Source of the DNA: Acidobacteriota bacterium
GTDB taxonomy: Bacteria > Acidobacteriota > UBA4820 > DSQY01
Length of the DNA stretch: 64,000 nucleotides
Direction of reading: 5' to 3'
NCBI GenBank assembly: GCA_021787565.1
Contig: JAJYLT010000013.1
Span: 19,251 to 83,250, forward strand
Part shown: in pieces, positions 17,791-24,688 of the stretch
Layout: each line of letters starts with the position of its first letter
How positions within the stretch are numbered: the first letter of the stretch is position 1
Position numbers and translations under genes: made by a program
The notes under the pieces: generated by a model
What the model was told of the DNA's origin: nothing
The model's input: the letters and a program-made list of their open reading frames with translations, nothing else
Database searches by the model: none

Positions 17791-18687
17791 GCGGCGGGCG
17801 GCGTCGCGGTAGGCCGGGGCGAGGGCCTCCTCGATGGATCGCTCGCCCCGCCAGAAGGGGAAGCCGCCGAGGCGTCTCAGGAGCGCTTCGGGAAGCTCGG
17901 CGGCCCGGGAGACGGGCAGATCCAGCGGCGTGGGAGCGGCCGTCCCCCAGAAAGCCGAGGGCGAGACGGGCAAGGGCACTCCAACCCGAGGAGGCGGGGC
18001 GGCTTCGGGGGGTGGCGCCCCTTCTTGTCCCTTACGGGGCCGCTTCCGCGCCGCGGCAGGCGTTCCGTTCGGGAGCGGAACAGCCGCGGCCTGGGGGCGG
18101 CCCAGGAGCGCGGGCAGACCGGCCCGCTCCAGGCCGCGGAGCCCGAGAAGCAGGAAGGGGTCCCGGTCGAACTCCTCAGCCATGAGGTAGTAGACGGCGG
18201 CGATGTGCTTGCACGGGTTCGACCAGTCGGGGCAGGAGCACTCGGTCTTGAGGTCCTGGCTCTTTTGAGGGAAGAGCGGCGCGCCTGCCTTGGCGAAGAG
18301 CTCCTCGATTCCCTCGGGCATCTCGCCCGAAAGCAGCTTGGCCGCGAGGAGGGCCTCTTTCCCCAACGCCCGGCCGAGACCCTGGAGGTGCCGCTCCGAG
18401 AAGGGCTCGAGGCGGATGACGACGTCGTAGGGCCTGGGCCGCGAGCCTTGAACCTTCGCCCTCACCTCGCCGGGCTCGATATGGACCTGCGTCACCTGGC
18501 CGCGCCGCGCGTAGGAGCGGCCCCGCCGTAGGCGGGCGCCGATGTCGAAGCTCTCCAGGACGGCGATCCACCGCTTGGCCCACCAGGTGGTGCCGAAGGC
18601 GCCCCTTGTGGTCTTGGCCTTGATGCCGTGCTTGGTCTCCTTGGGGCGTGTGGGCTTATAGCCTCCCCAGTCGTTCCAGTAGCTCAT
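17647..18687 (-). CDS. SWIM zinc-finger protein, partner of SNF2 helicase
   Basis: 346 residues. The zinc site CSCPDWSNPCKH (CxCx(n)CxH) sits near residue 160. The N-terminus (GYKPTRPKETKHGIKA, WWAKRWIAVLESF, RGRSYARRGQV) is typical of SWIM proteins paired with SNF2 ATPases, such as B. subtilis YwqB with YwqA. The C-terminal third is Pro/Ala-rich and low complexity. It starts 4 nt after the SNF2 stop, so the two are co-expressed. Its last 45 or so codons are duplicated at 13292-13435. It probably assists the helicase in DNA or protein binding; role in defence is inferred from the operon. Confidence 0.85.
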   Translation of the reverse strand: MSYWNDWGGYKPTRPKETKHGIKAKTTRGAFGTTWWAKRWIAVLESFDIGARLRRGRSYARRGQVTQVHIEPGEVRAKVQGSRPRPYDVVIRLEPFSERHLQGLGRALGKEALLAAKLLSGEMPEGIEELFAKAGAPLFPQKSQDLKTECSCPDWSNPCKHIAAVYYLMAEEFDRDPFLLLGLRGLERAGLPALLGRPQAAAVPLPNGTPAAARKRPRKGQEGAPPPEAAPPPRVGVPLPVSPSAFWGTAAPTPLDLPVSRAAELPEALLRRLGGFPFWRGERSIEEALAPAYRDAARRGLALLAGENPFGPAETPTGGPLPTPERGTLPASGPKAGTSRRRGKRP

Positions 18688-18691
18688 GGCT

Positions 18692-21600
18692 TCACTCCGC
18701 CACCGCGCCGGGCTCCAGGGCGAAGAGGGCCCTCAGCTCGTCGTTGGAAAGTTCCGTGAGCCAGGCTTCGCCCGCGCCCACCACGCTTTGCGCCACGGCC
18801 TTCTTTCGTTCGATCATGGCGTCGATCTTCTCCTCCACCGTTCCGGCGCAGACGAATTTGTGGACCTGCACGTTTTTCCTTTGCCCGATGCGGAAGGCGC
18901 GGTCCGTGGCCTGGTCTTCCACGGCGGGGTTCCACCAGCGGTCGAAGTGGAAGACGTGGCTGGCCGCCGTGAGGTTCAGGCCCGTGCCCCCGGCCTTGAG
19001 CGACAGGAAAAACACCGGCGGGCCGTCGTCCCGGTGAAACCGCTCCACCAGGGCGTCGCGCTTGGCGCGCGGCGTGCCGCCATGGAGGAACAGCGTCTCC
19101 CGGCCGAAGGTCTCCTGCACGTGCTTCTGGAGAAGCGTTCCCATCTCCGTGAACTGCGTGAAGACCAGCGCCCTGTCTCCGGCCGCGAGCACCTCTTCGA
19201 GCATTTCCTCCAGCCGGGCGAGCTTGCCCGACCGCCCCCGCAGCGAGGAGCCGTCGGCCAGCAGGTGGGCGGGGTGGTTGCACGCCTGCTTGAGGCGCAG
19301 GAGAGTGGAGAGGACGAGCCCCTTGCGCTGGATGCCGGAGGCCTTGGAGAGCTCGCGGCCCACGTCGTCAAGGACGGCCTGGTAGAGGCTGGCCTGCTCC
19401 TTCGTGAGGGTGCAGAAAACCTTCATCTCCTGCTTCTCGGGCAGGTCCTGAATGACCGTCCTGTCGGTCTTGACGCGCCTCAAGACGAAGGGTCCCGTCA
19501 CGCGCTTGAGGCGCCTTGCGGCCTCAGGGTCCGATCCCGTTTGGACGGGCAGGAAGAAGTCGCGCCGGAAGGAGGCCTGGCTGCCCAGAAGGCCGGGATT
19601 GAGGAAGGCCATGAGCGCCCAGAGGTCGCCCACGTGGTTCTCCACGGGGGTGCCCGTGAGGGCGAGCCGGTAGCCGGCCTTGAGGGCTCTGGCGGCCTGG
19701 GCCTGCTTGGCCTGGGGGTTCTTGATGTTCTGGGCTTCGTCGAGGATGACCCCGCTCCATTCGATGGCGCCGAGCGTGGCGGCCTCCCGAAGCAGAAGGC
19801 CGTAGCTCGTGAGGACGAGGGCCGAACGCCGCGCCTCCTTCTCGAAGGCCGCCTTGGACCGCCGCCCCGCGCCGTGATGGACGAGAAGGGGCAAATCCGG
19901 CGTGAAGCGGGCTGCCTCCCGCTGCCAGTTCCCCACCACGGAGGTGGGACAGACGAGAAGGACGGGGGCGCGCGGGCCCTCCTCCCAGTCCCGCTGGATG
20001 AGGGCGAGGGCTTGAATGGTCTTGCCGAGGCCCATGTCGTCGGCCAGGCAGGCGCCCAGCCCCCACCGCGCCAGGGAAGCCAGCCACGCGTAGCCGCGGA
20101 GCTGATAGGGCCGGAGGGTACCGGAGAAGCCGCCGGGCGGGGGGAGCTCCTTCACGGCGGCCTCGCCTCCCGTCAAGGCTTCCAGCAGTTCCTTCAACTC
20201 ACCCTTGGCCGCCACCGAGGCCACGGGCAGGCCGGCGGGAGAGGCGGCGCCCAGGGACATGGCCATGAGTTCCCGCACGGAGGCCTTCGCCGCCTTCCCG
20301 TCCTTCATCAAGGCCAGGGCCTTTTCAAGCTGGTCCGAATCCACGGCGATCCATTGGCCCCTGAGCCGGACCAACGGCGCCTTGAGGGCCGCGAGGTCCG
20401 ACAGCTCCCGGTAGGTGAGCGGCTCGCCCCCCAGAGCCGCGGACCATTCCACCTGGACCAGGCTGTCCATCGAAAGGCCTTGCGACGCCCGAAGGCTGGG
20501 CGCTTTGGCGCGGGCCGCGAGGGCAAGGCGCTCACGCGCGCCCGAGCCCACCCACCAGGCGGGCAGGAAGAGCCCGAACCCGGCCTGGTCCAAAAGAGGC
20601 ACCGTGTGCAGGAGGAAGTCGTAGGCCCCGGCTCCATCCAAGTCCATGCCGCCGGGAGCGCTGACCTTCAAGCTCTCCGCGATGCGGGGAGAGAGGGAGG
20701 AGGCCTGGCCGAGGAACGCCAGGGCCGGCGCGCTGGGATCGCCGCCGATGCGCCGGAGCGCCCGGCCCGCCCGCGTCTTCGGGCGAAAGAGGTGTTCCAC
20801 GGGCACGAGGAGGCTGGGATCCTCGTGGGACTGGAGGAGATAGTCCACGCGCCACGTCCCGCTGGCCGCCGGCCCTCCACGGGCGCTTTCGCCGGGTGGC
20901 TCCTGGAGGCGGAAGCAGAGGCGGACGGGCGAAGCCTGCATGACCGAAAGAGGCTCGCGCCACCGCGCCACCTCGCGGGCGAAGCCCTGCGCCTCGCCGG
21001 ACATGTAAGCCAGGCCCGATTGGGAGCCACTCAGGGCGGCGAGCCAGGCCTCGTGGATGGCTTCGGGCCGTGCCTTCGCGAGCGTCCGCCACGCCGCCGG
21101 GGGATCATCCTCCGCGGACGCCCCCCGCACGAGCGCATCCACGCAGGCGCGCAGGAAGTCCTCCAGAGCTGCGGCCGGAGGCGTCTCGGGGCAAACCCCC
21201 TCCGGTCCCGCGGCGATCGCCCGCGCACAGGCGGGCATGCGCGCGGCCAGCGTGGCGGCGCGGGAGGTCCAAGCACCCGAGAGGACGGGTTCCCACACCG
21301 CGCGGTGTCGGATTTCATCCGCTTCAATGGAGGGCAGAAACTGCCCCTGGGCGACGAGAGCGCCCGCCAAACGAAGCGCCTCGCACCAGTACAGGAGATC
21401 GGTCCCCGCGTGGACACCCGGCGCCAGGGTCGCTTTGCCCTGGCAGGCCGCGAGCCATTCCACGAGGGGGCGCCCTGAAAGCGCCAGCGCCGTCACCTCG
21501 AAAGGCGCGAGCGCCGTGACAGCCCCGCCGGGTGCCTCGCCAAGGAGGGGCGAGGAGGGTACGGGCCGCCCCGCCACGGCCGGCAGCCAGAGGGTCAGCG

Positions 21601-21817
21601 AACCAGCGCTCGCCGAAGCGAAGGCCGGCCCGAGATCCTCACCGGCCGCCCCGACCGCGAGGGCCAGCGATGGAGCCGGGGCCGAGAATGGATGGGAAGG
21701 CGGGCCGGCCGGCTTCAGCGGCCTCCCGCGGCGTTTGGCCGGAGGGGGATTCTCCTCGTCCGTCTCACCCCAGAGCCACAGAAAGGAGCCGCGAAAGGCT
21801 CCGTGCAGGATCAGCAC
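18692..21817 (-). CDS. SNF2-family DNA translocase/helicase
   Basis: 1041 residues from GTG 21817 (LILHGAFRGSF is the usual N-terminus of the YwqA-like group). The N-terminal half is the SNF2-associated region; the ATPase core holds motif I DDMGLGKTIQAL, II DEAQNIKN, III LTGTPVEN, the helicase C half with LFLHGGTPRAKRDALV, motif V AGGTGLNLTAASHV and motif VI DQATDRAFRIGQ. It is an ATP-driven double-stranded DNA translocase. First large gene of the island; followed by the SWIM gene after 4 nt. DISARM class 1 also uses an SNF2 protein with a methylase, but drmA/drmB/drmC are absent here. Confidence 0.92.
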   Translation of the reverse strand: MLILHGAFRGSFLWLWGETDEENPPPAKRRGRPLKPAGPPSHPFSAPAPSLALAVGAAGEDLGPAFASASAGSLTLWLPAVAGRPVPSSPLLGEAPGGAVTALAPFEVTALALSGRPLVEWLAACQGKATLAPGVHAGTDLLYWCEALRLAGALVAQGQFLPSIEADEIRHRAVWEPVLSGAWTSRAATLAARMPACARAIAAGPEGVCPETPPAAALEDFLRACVDALVRGASAEDDPPAAWRTLAKARPEAIHEAWLAALSGSQSGLAYMSGEAQGFAREVARWREPLSVMQASPVRLCFRLQEPPGESARGGPAASGTWRVDYLLQSHEDPSLLVPVEHLFRPKTRAGRALRRIGGDPSAPALAFLGQASSLSPRIAESLKVSAPGGMDLDGAGAYDFLLHTVPLLDQAGFGLFLPAWWVGSGARERLALAARAKAPSLRASQGLSMDSLVQVEWSAALGGEPLTYRELSDLAALKAPLVRLRGQWIAVDSDQLEKALALMKDGKAAKASVRELMAMSLGAASPAGLPVASVAAKGELKELLEALTGGEAAVKELPPPGGFSGTLRPYQLRGYAWLASLARWGLGACLADDMGLGKTIQALALIQRDWEEGPRAPVLLVCPTSVVGNWQREAARFTPDLPLLVHHGAGRRSKAAFEKEARRSALVLTSYGLLLREAATLGAIEWSGVILDEAQNIKNPQAKQAQAARALKAGYRLALTGTPVENHVGDLWALMAFLNPGLLGSQASFRRDFFLPVQTGSDPEAARRLKRVTGPFVLRRVKTDRTVIQDLPEKQEMKVFCTLTKEQASLYQAVLDDVGRELSKASGIQRKGLVLSTLLRLKQACNHPAHLLADGSSLRGRSGKLARLEEMLEEVLAAGDRALVFTQFTEMGTLLQKHVQETFGRETLFLHGGTPRAKRDALVERFHRDDGPPVFFLSLKAGGTGLNLTAASHVFHFDRWWNPAVEDQATDRAFRIGQRKNVQVHKFVCAGTVEEKIDAMIERKKAVAQSVVGAGEAWLTELSNDELRALFALEPGAVAE

Positions 21818-21861
21818 GCGCGGTCTCCCCGGACCGTCGCCCGCACCTTGGTCCTCGTCAT
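21811..21861 (-). CDS. Possible 16-codon leader peptide of the SNF2 gene
   Basis: ATG at 21861 with GGAGG about 8 nt upstream, 16 codons (MTRTKVRATVRGDRAC), stop TGA at 21811-21813, just past the GTG start of the SNF2 gene in another frame. The overlap would allow termination-reinitiation coupling. It may equally be chance; no homology is recognised. Confidence 0.35.
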   Translation of the reverse strand: MTRTKVRATVRGDRAC

Positions 21862-21925
21862 GATTCCATCCTCCGATTCACCGCCGAGACGTGGAAGCGT
21901 TGAGAGAGTCCCGTCCACTCAAAAG

Positions 21926-22035
21926 GCCCTTCGCCACGTGTTCGTCCACCCCCTTAAACACACCTGCTCCCGGCTGTCCACCATCGCCGGCACCAGCCGC
22001 CCCAGCTTGTTCTTCTTCCGTTCGACCTCTGCCAT
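21926..22035 (-). pseudogene. Broken 5' end of citF
   Basis: ATG 22035 begins MAEVERKKNKLGRLVPAMVD, matching the start of intact CitF (KKNKLGRLVPA). A one-base loss after about codon 25 shifts the frame; the shifted frame continues VFKGVDEHVAKG, matching FRGVDEYVAKG in CitF. Similarity stops at 21926. This is the right-hand copy of the target duplication of the island and sits just downstream of citDE, where citF originally lay. Confidence 0.9.
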
Positions 22036-22069
22036 GACTGCAACCCCTTCAGGACGAACAGGGCGGTGA

Positions 22070-22291
22070 GGGAGATCAAGGAGAATTGAAAGTCTCCATA
22101 GCCCCAAATTCCGCGATGGTCACACAACCGAACTGTAGGAGCGGCGCCACGCCGCGACACGGGTGAAGACCCGAAGACCACCGGTTCCCTTGAACGCTCC
22201 GTCGCGCCGGGGGCGGCGCTCCTACGGCCAAACACCCATCGCGGGATTGGGGATGGCCTGCCTCCTTGAACTCCTGATCTCCCTGTGAATC
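22070..22291. repeat. Palindromic element, GGGAGATCA type, split by a 151-bp insertion
   Basis: Left arm 22070-22091 (GGTGAGGGAGATCAAGGAG) and right arm 22264-22291 (CTCCTGATCTCCCTGTGAATC) are inverse. The right end supplies the TGA stop of citDE (TGATTCAC). The centre is occupied by the REP-like element at 22102-22252, so that element inserted later. Confidence 0.75.
22102..22252. mobile_element. 151-bp REP-like composite palindrome, copy A
   Basis: Outer inverted ends CCCCAAATTCCGCGATGG and CCATCGCGGGATTGGGG. Inside is a second inverted pair, GTAGGAGCGGCGCCACGCCG (22135 on) against GGGGGCGGCGCTCCTAC (ending 22225). A copy of exactly the same length lies at 47248-47398. The inner motif resembles REP sequences mobilised by RAYT transposases; none is in the window. 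Confidence 0.8.
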
Positions 22292-23507
22292 ACTTCTTTT
22301 CTTTCCTCCAGCCCTTCGGCAGGAGCCCGAGGGCTTCGGCCATCTTCACGGTACGGAGCGCCCGCTTGACGACGGGGGGGTCGATCATCTTGGAGCCGAG
22401 GGCGACGACGCCGAGGCCCTCCTTTTCGGCCTTCTCGAAGGCCAGGACGATGCGCGTCGCCTTCTCGGTCTCCTCCGCGCTCGGGGCAAAGGCCTCGTGG
22501 ACCACGGGCACCTGCCGCGGATGGATGCAGCCCTTGCCCTCGAAGCCGAGGGCCTTGGCTTCCAGGCAGGCCTGGCGCAGCCCTTCCATGTCGGTCACGT
22601 CAGAAAAGACGGTGTCGATGGGCGTCACCCCCGCGGCGCGGGCCGCGTTCACGACGACGGAACGCGCCCAGAAGGACTCGCGGCCCTCCTGCGTGCGCTG
22701 GGCGCCGAGGTCGGCCGTGTAGTCCTCCAGTCCGATGGTGAGGGCCACCACGCGGGGGCTCGCCTTCGCGATGTCGAGGGCGTGGAAGCAGCCGAGGGCG
22801 CTCTCGATGATGGGCATGAGGTGGACCGGCGCCTTGAGCCCCGAGGCCTTGCGGACCTCCTCCGCCCGCTCGTCCACGGCCCGCACCTGCTCCGCCGACT
22901 CGACCTTGGGGATCAGGAGGAGGTGGACGTTCTGCGGCACCACCGCCTCCACATCCTCCAGGCCCCGCTGGCCCTGGTTGATGCGCACCGTCCGCTCGCA
23001 GGCGGCGAAATCCACGGCGCGCAAGGCGTTGCGCACGAGGAGCCTGGCCGCGTCCTTCTCGGACGGAGCCACCGAGTCCTCCAGGTCGAGGATCACCCCG
23101 TCGGGCTCGTGGAGCGCCGCGTTGAGGAAGAACTTGGGCTCGTTGCCCGGGAGGTAGAGGCGCGAGCGGCGGAGGCGCTCTCGGACGGCCTTGGCGCCGA
23201 AGCCCGGCCCCGGCTCGGGCAGGCAGGCGCGGCCTTCGCCGAGGCCCGCCCGCTTCACCGCCGCCTCTACGCGCGCGGCCAGCACGAAGTCCAGCGCCCC
23301 GTAATCCTCCACGGTGACCACCGCGTGCCGCACCCCCAGGGCCTCCAGCGCCATCGAGCAGGTGGCGCGCACGGCCTCGCCGTACATGGCCTCCACCTTC
23401 GTCGTCACGGAGAGCCTCAGCCCACCGCGGCTCTTCGGCTCCACCCGGACCCAGCAGTCCGATCGGACCTTCTCCCCCCGCCGACCCGCTTCACCTGCTC
23501 CCTTCAT
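22290..23507 (-). CDS. citE: Citrate lyase acyl-carrier/beta fusion (CitD-CitE)
   Basis: 405 residues with two parts. Residues about 12-90 match CitD, the gamma acyl-carrier subunit: RSDCWVRVEP holds the Ser expected to carry the triphosphoribosyl-dephospho-CoA arm, then YGEAVRATCSMALEALGV and DYGALDFVLAARVEAAV. Residues about 110-400 match CitE, the citryl-ACP oxaloacetate lyase (TIM barrel): SRLYLPGNEPKFF, VILDLEDSVAPSEKDAAR, LLIPKVESAEQV, IIESALGCFHA, ALTIGLEDYTADLG, GKGCIHPRQV. With CitF it would make a two-gene citrate lyase. No citC, citG or citX is in the window. The gene ends on a palindromic element, and its 3' end is duplicated at 6458-6509. Confidence 0.88.
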   Translation of the reverse strand: MKGAGEAGRRGEKVRSDCWVRVEPKSRGGLRLSVTTKVEAMYGEAVRATCSMALEALGVRHAVVTVEDYGALDFVLAARVEAAVKRAGLGEGRACLPEPGPGFGAKAVRERLRRSRLYLPGNEPKFFLNAALHEPDGVILDLEDSVAPSEKDAARLLVRNALRAVDFAACERTVRINQGQRGLEDVEAVVPQNVHLLLIPKVESAEQVRAVDERAEEVRKASGLKAPVHLMPIIESALGCFHALDIAKASPRVVALTIGLEDYTADLGAQRTQEGRESFWARSVVVNAARAAGVTPIDTVFSDVTDMEGLRQACLEAKALGFEGKGCIHPRQVPVVHEAFAPSAEETEKATRIVLAFEKAEKEGLGVVALGSKMIDPPVVKRALRTVKMAEALGLLPKGWRKEKK

Positions 23508-23523
23508 ATCCCACCTCTCTTTG

Positions 23524-23605
23524 AACCACGGAGCACACGGAGATCACGGAGCCAATGACTCTTAGGGCTCTTCTCCGTGTGCTCCGTGCCCTCCGTGGTG
23601 AATCA
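23524..23605. repeat. Palindromic intergenic element, CACGGAG type
   Basis: Left arm 23524-23552 (ACCACGGAGCACACGGAGAT...) and right arm 23572-23605, whose inverse reads TTCACCACGGAGGGCACGGA. Fills the gap between the LeuD-like gene and citDE. Its outer end forms the LeuD stop (TGATTCACC). Confidence 0.8.
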
Positions 23606-24094
23606 TCCCCTCGCCTCCCTCAGCTTCTTTCGGGCGTAGGGCAGGAGGCCGCCGGCGTCGCGGATGGCGAGGATCTCGGGAGGGAGGGCTGGGAAGGCGA
23701 AGCTCCGCCCACCGGCGGTAACCACCCCCCGGGCCGCGTCCACCGCGACCTCGTCACCCTCCCGGTAGGCCTCCACCGCCTCCGGGCACTCCACGAGCAG
23801 GAGGCCCTGGTTGATGGCCGCCCGGAAGAAGATGCGCGCGAAGGACTTGGCCACCACCGCCTGGAGCCCCGCCGCCTTCAGGCCGAGCGCGGGCTGCTCG
23901 CGGCTCGACCCGCAGCCGAAGTTCTTGCCCGCGAGGATCACGTCCCCCGGCTTCACGCTCCCGGCGAAAGCGGGGTCCAGATCTTCGAGCAGGTGCGGCA
24001 GGATCTCCTCCGCCTTCGCGCACGTGTACGTGTACCGCCCCGGAAAGAGCAGGTCCGTGTTCACATCGTCGCCGTACTTGAAGACCGTCATCAT
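23603..24094 (-). CDS. 3-isopropylmalate dehydratase/aconitase-family small subunit (LeuD-like)
   Basis: 163 residues, the swivel domain of a two-subunit hydro-lyase. Seen: YGDDVNTDLLFPGRY at the N-terminus, the conserved GKNFGCGSSREQP, AVVAKSFARIFFRAAINQGL. ATG 24094 was preferred over an upstream ATG because the upstream 18 codons are translated from a palindromic repeat. Partner of the LeuC-like gene at 24689-25948, from which it is separated by the GxxExxY insertion. Substrate could be isopropylmalate, citramalate/methylmalate, or (homo)citrate; neighbouring citrate lyase and a dehydrogenase favour C5-C6 tricarboxylate or citramalate chemistry. Confidence 0.88.
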   Translation of the reverse strand: MMTVFKYGDDVNTDLLFPGRYTYTCAKAEEILPHLLEDLDPAFAGSVKPGDVILAGKNFGCGSSREQPALGLKAAGLQAVVAKSFARIFFRAAINQGLLLVECPEAVEAYREGDEVAVDAARGVVTAGGRSFAFPALPPEILAIRDAGGLLPYARKKLREARG

Positions 24095-24110
24095 TTCGCT
24101 CCGAAAGAAG

Positions 24111-24657
24111 GTCTCACCGCAGAGACGCAGAGACGCAGAGGAAGACATTTCATGCTTCGCATGCGCTTTCCGGCCTGTAGTTCAGGACACAACGCTTTAA
24201 ACCGCTTCGAATGCTCTCCGAATGGAAGTTGATCAGGAGACCTCGGCGCAGTCCGCTGAGACGTAGATAGGTTAGGATCTGTGCCTGATGTACGGGAAGC
24301 AAGCGTTCAACGGTCTTGATTTCGACAACAAGACTGCATTCCACAACGATGTCCATGCGGTAACCGCAGTCCAGTCTCACTCCTTTGTATTCTACCGGCA
24401 AGGACACTTGTCGCTCGAAGGCCAGATTAAGCAGAGCCAATTCTCTGCACAAGCACTCCTCATAGGCGGATTCGAGTAGTCCGGGGCCCAGGATTCTGTG
24501 GACCTCGATGGCTGCTCCGATCACCTTCTCGCTCAGGACGTCCCTCATTTCCGTCATGGTGGATTTGTCAGGTCCCGACGATTTAGCCGGTCCTTCTTTG
24601 CCCTCTTCTTCTTGCCCCATCATCGTCTTTCTCCGCGCCTCTGCGTCTCTGCGGTCC
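24111..24657. mobile_element. GxxExxY gene bracketed by inverted CGCAGAGA repeat arms
   Basis: Left arm 24111-24147 (CACCGCAGAGACGCAGAGAC...) and right arm 24624-24657, the inverse of the same motif, enclose the GxxExxY coding region. Gene-less elements with the same arms lie at 25965-26088. The unit sits between the leuC- and leuD-like genes, which are normally adjacent. Confidence 0.65.
24150..24626 (-). CDS. GxxExxY protein (PD-(D/E)XK-like superfamily)
   Basis: The name-giving motif [11 protein letters not shown] is present, preceded by [15 protein letters not shown] and followed by [38 protein letters not shown] and [11 protein letters not shown]. Asp in GYRMD and Glu/Lys in VVEIKT fit a PD-(D/E)XK nuclease core. 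Start is uncertain: 24626 is used, because codons upstream ([11 protein letters not shown]) are translated from the repeat arm; ATG at 24557 is also possible. Its C-terminal residues also run toward the left repeat arm. Lower GC than its neighbours. Function of the family is not established. Confidence 0.82.
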   Translation of the reverse strand, partial: TMMGQEEEGKEGPAKSSGPDKSTMTEMRDVLSEKVIGAAIEVHRILGPGLLESAYEECLCRELALLNLAFERQVSLPVEYKGVRLDCGYRMDIVVECSLVVEIKTVERLLPVHQAQILTYLRLSGLRRGLLINFHSESIRSGLKRCVLNYRPESACEA

Positions 24658-24688
24658 AACCGCGCTCGCTTCTCTTGAGTCTCCGTGA

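Larger units (their letters stand above)
6510..21925. mobile_element. Defence island inserted between citE and citF, flanked by long target duplications
   Basis: The interval runs from the citE 3' remnant (6458-6509) to the citF 5' remnant (21926-22035). Outside lie intact citF (left) and intact citDE (right), so the original order citDE-citF was split and the joint (citE tail, spacer, citF head) now exists on both sides. No integrase, transposase, tRNA target or terminal inverted repeat is seen. All large genes inside are on the minus strand and concern DNA methylation, restriction or ATP-dependent DNA handling. Confidence 0.8.

Noticed and set aside
18686..21478. 930-codon plus-strand frame opposite the SNF2 gene
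   Set aside because: Antisense to a clear SNF2 helicase; no recognisable motif, same high-GC artefact.
6510..21817. DISARM system (SNF2 helicase plus methylase)
   Set aside because: No DrmA helicase, DrmB (DUF1998) or DrmC (phospholipase D) is present, and the methylase is a type III Mod with its own Res.
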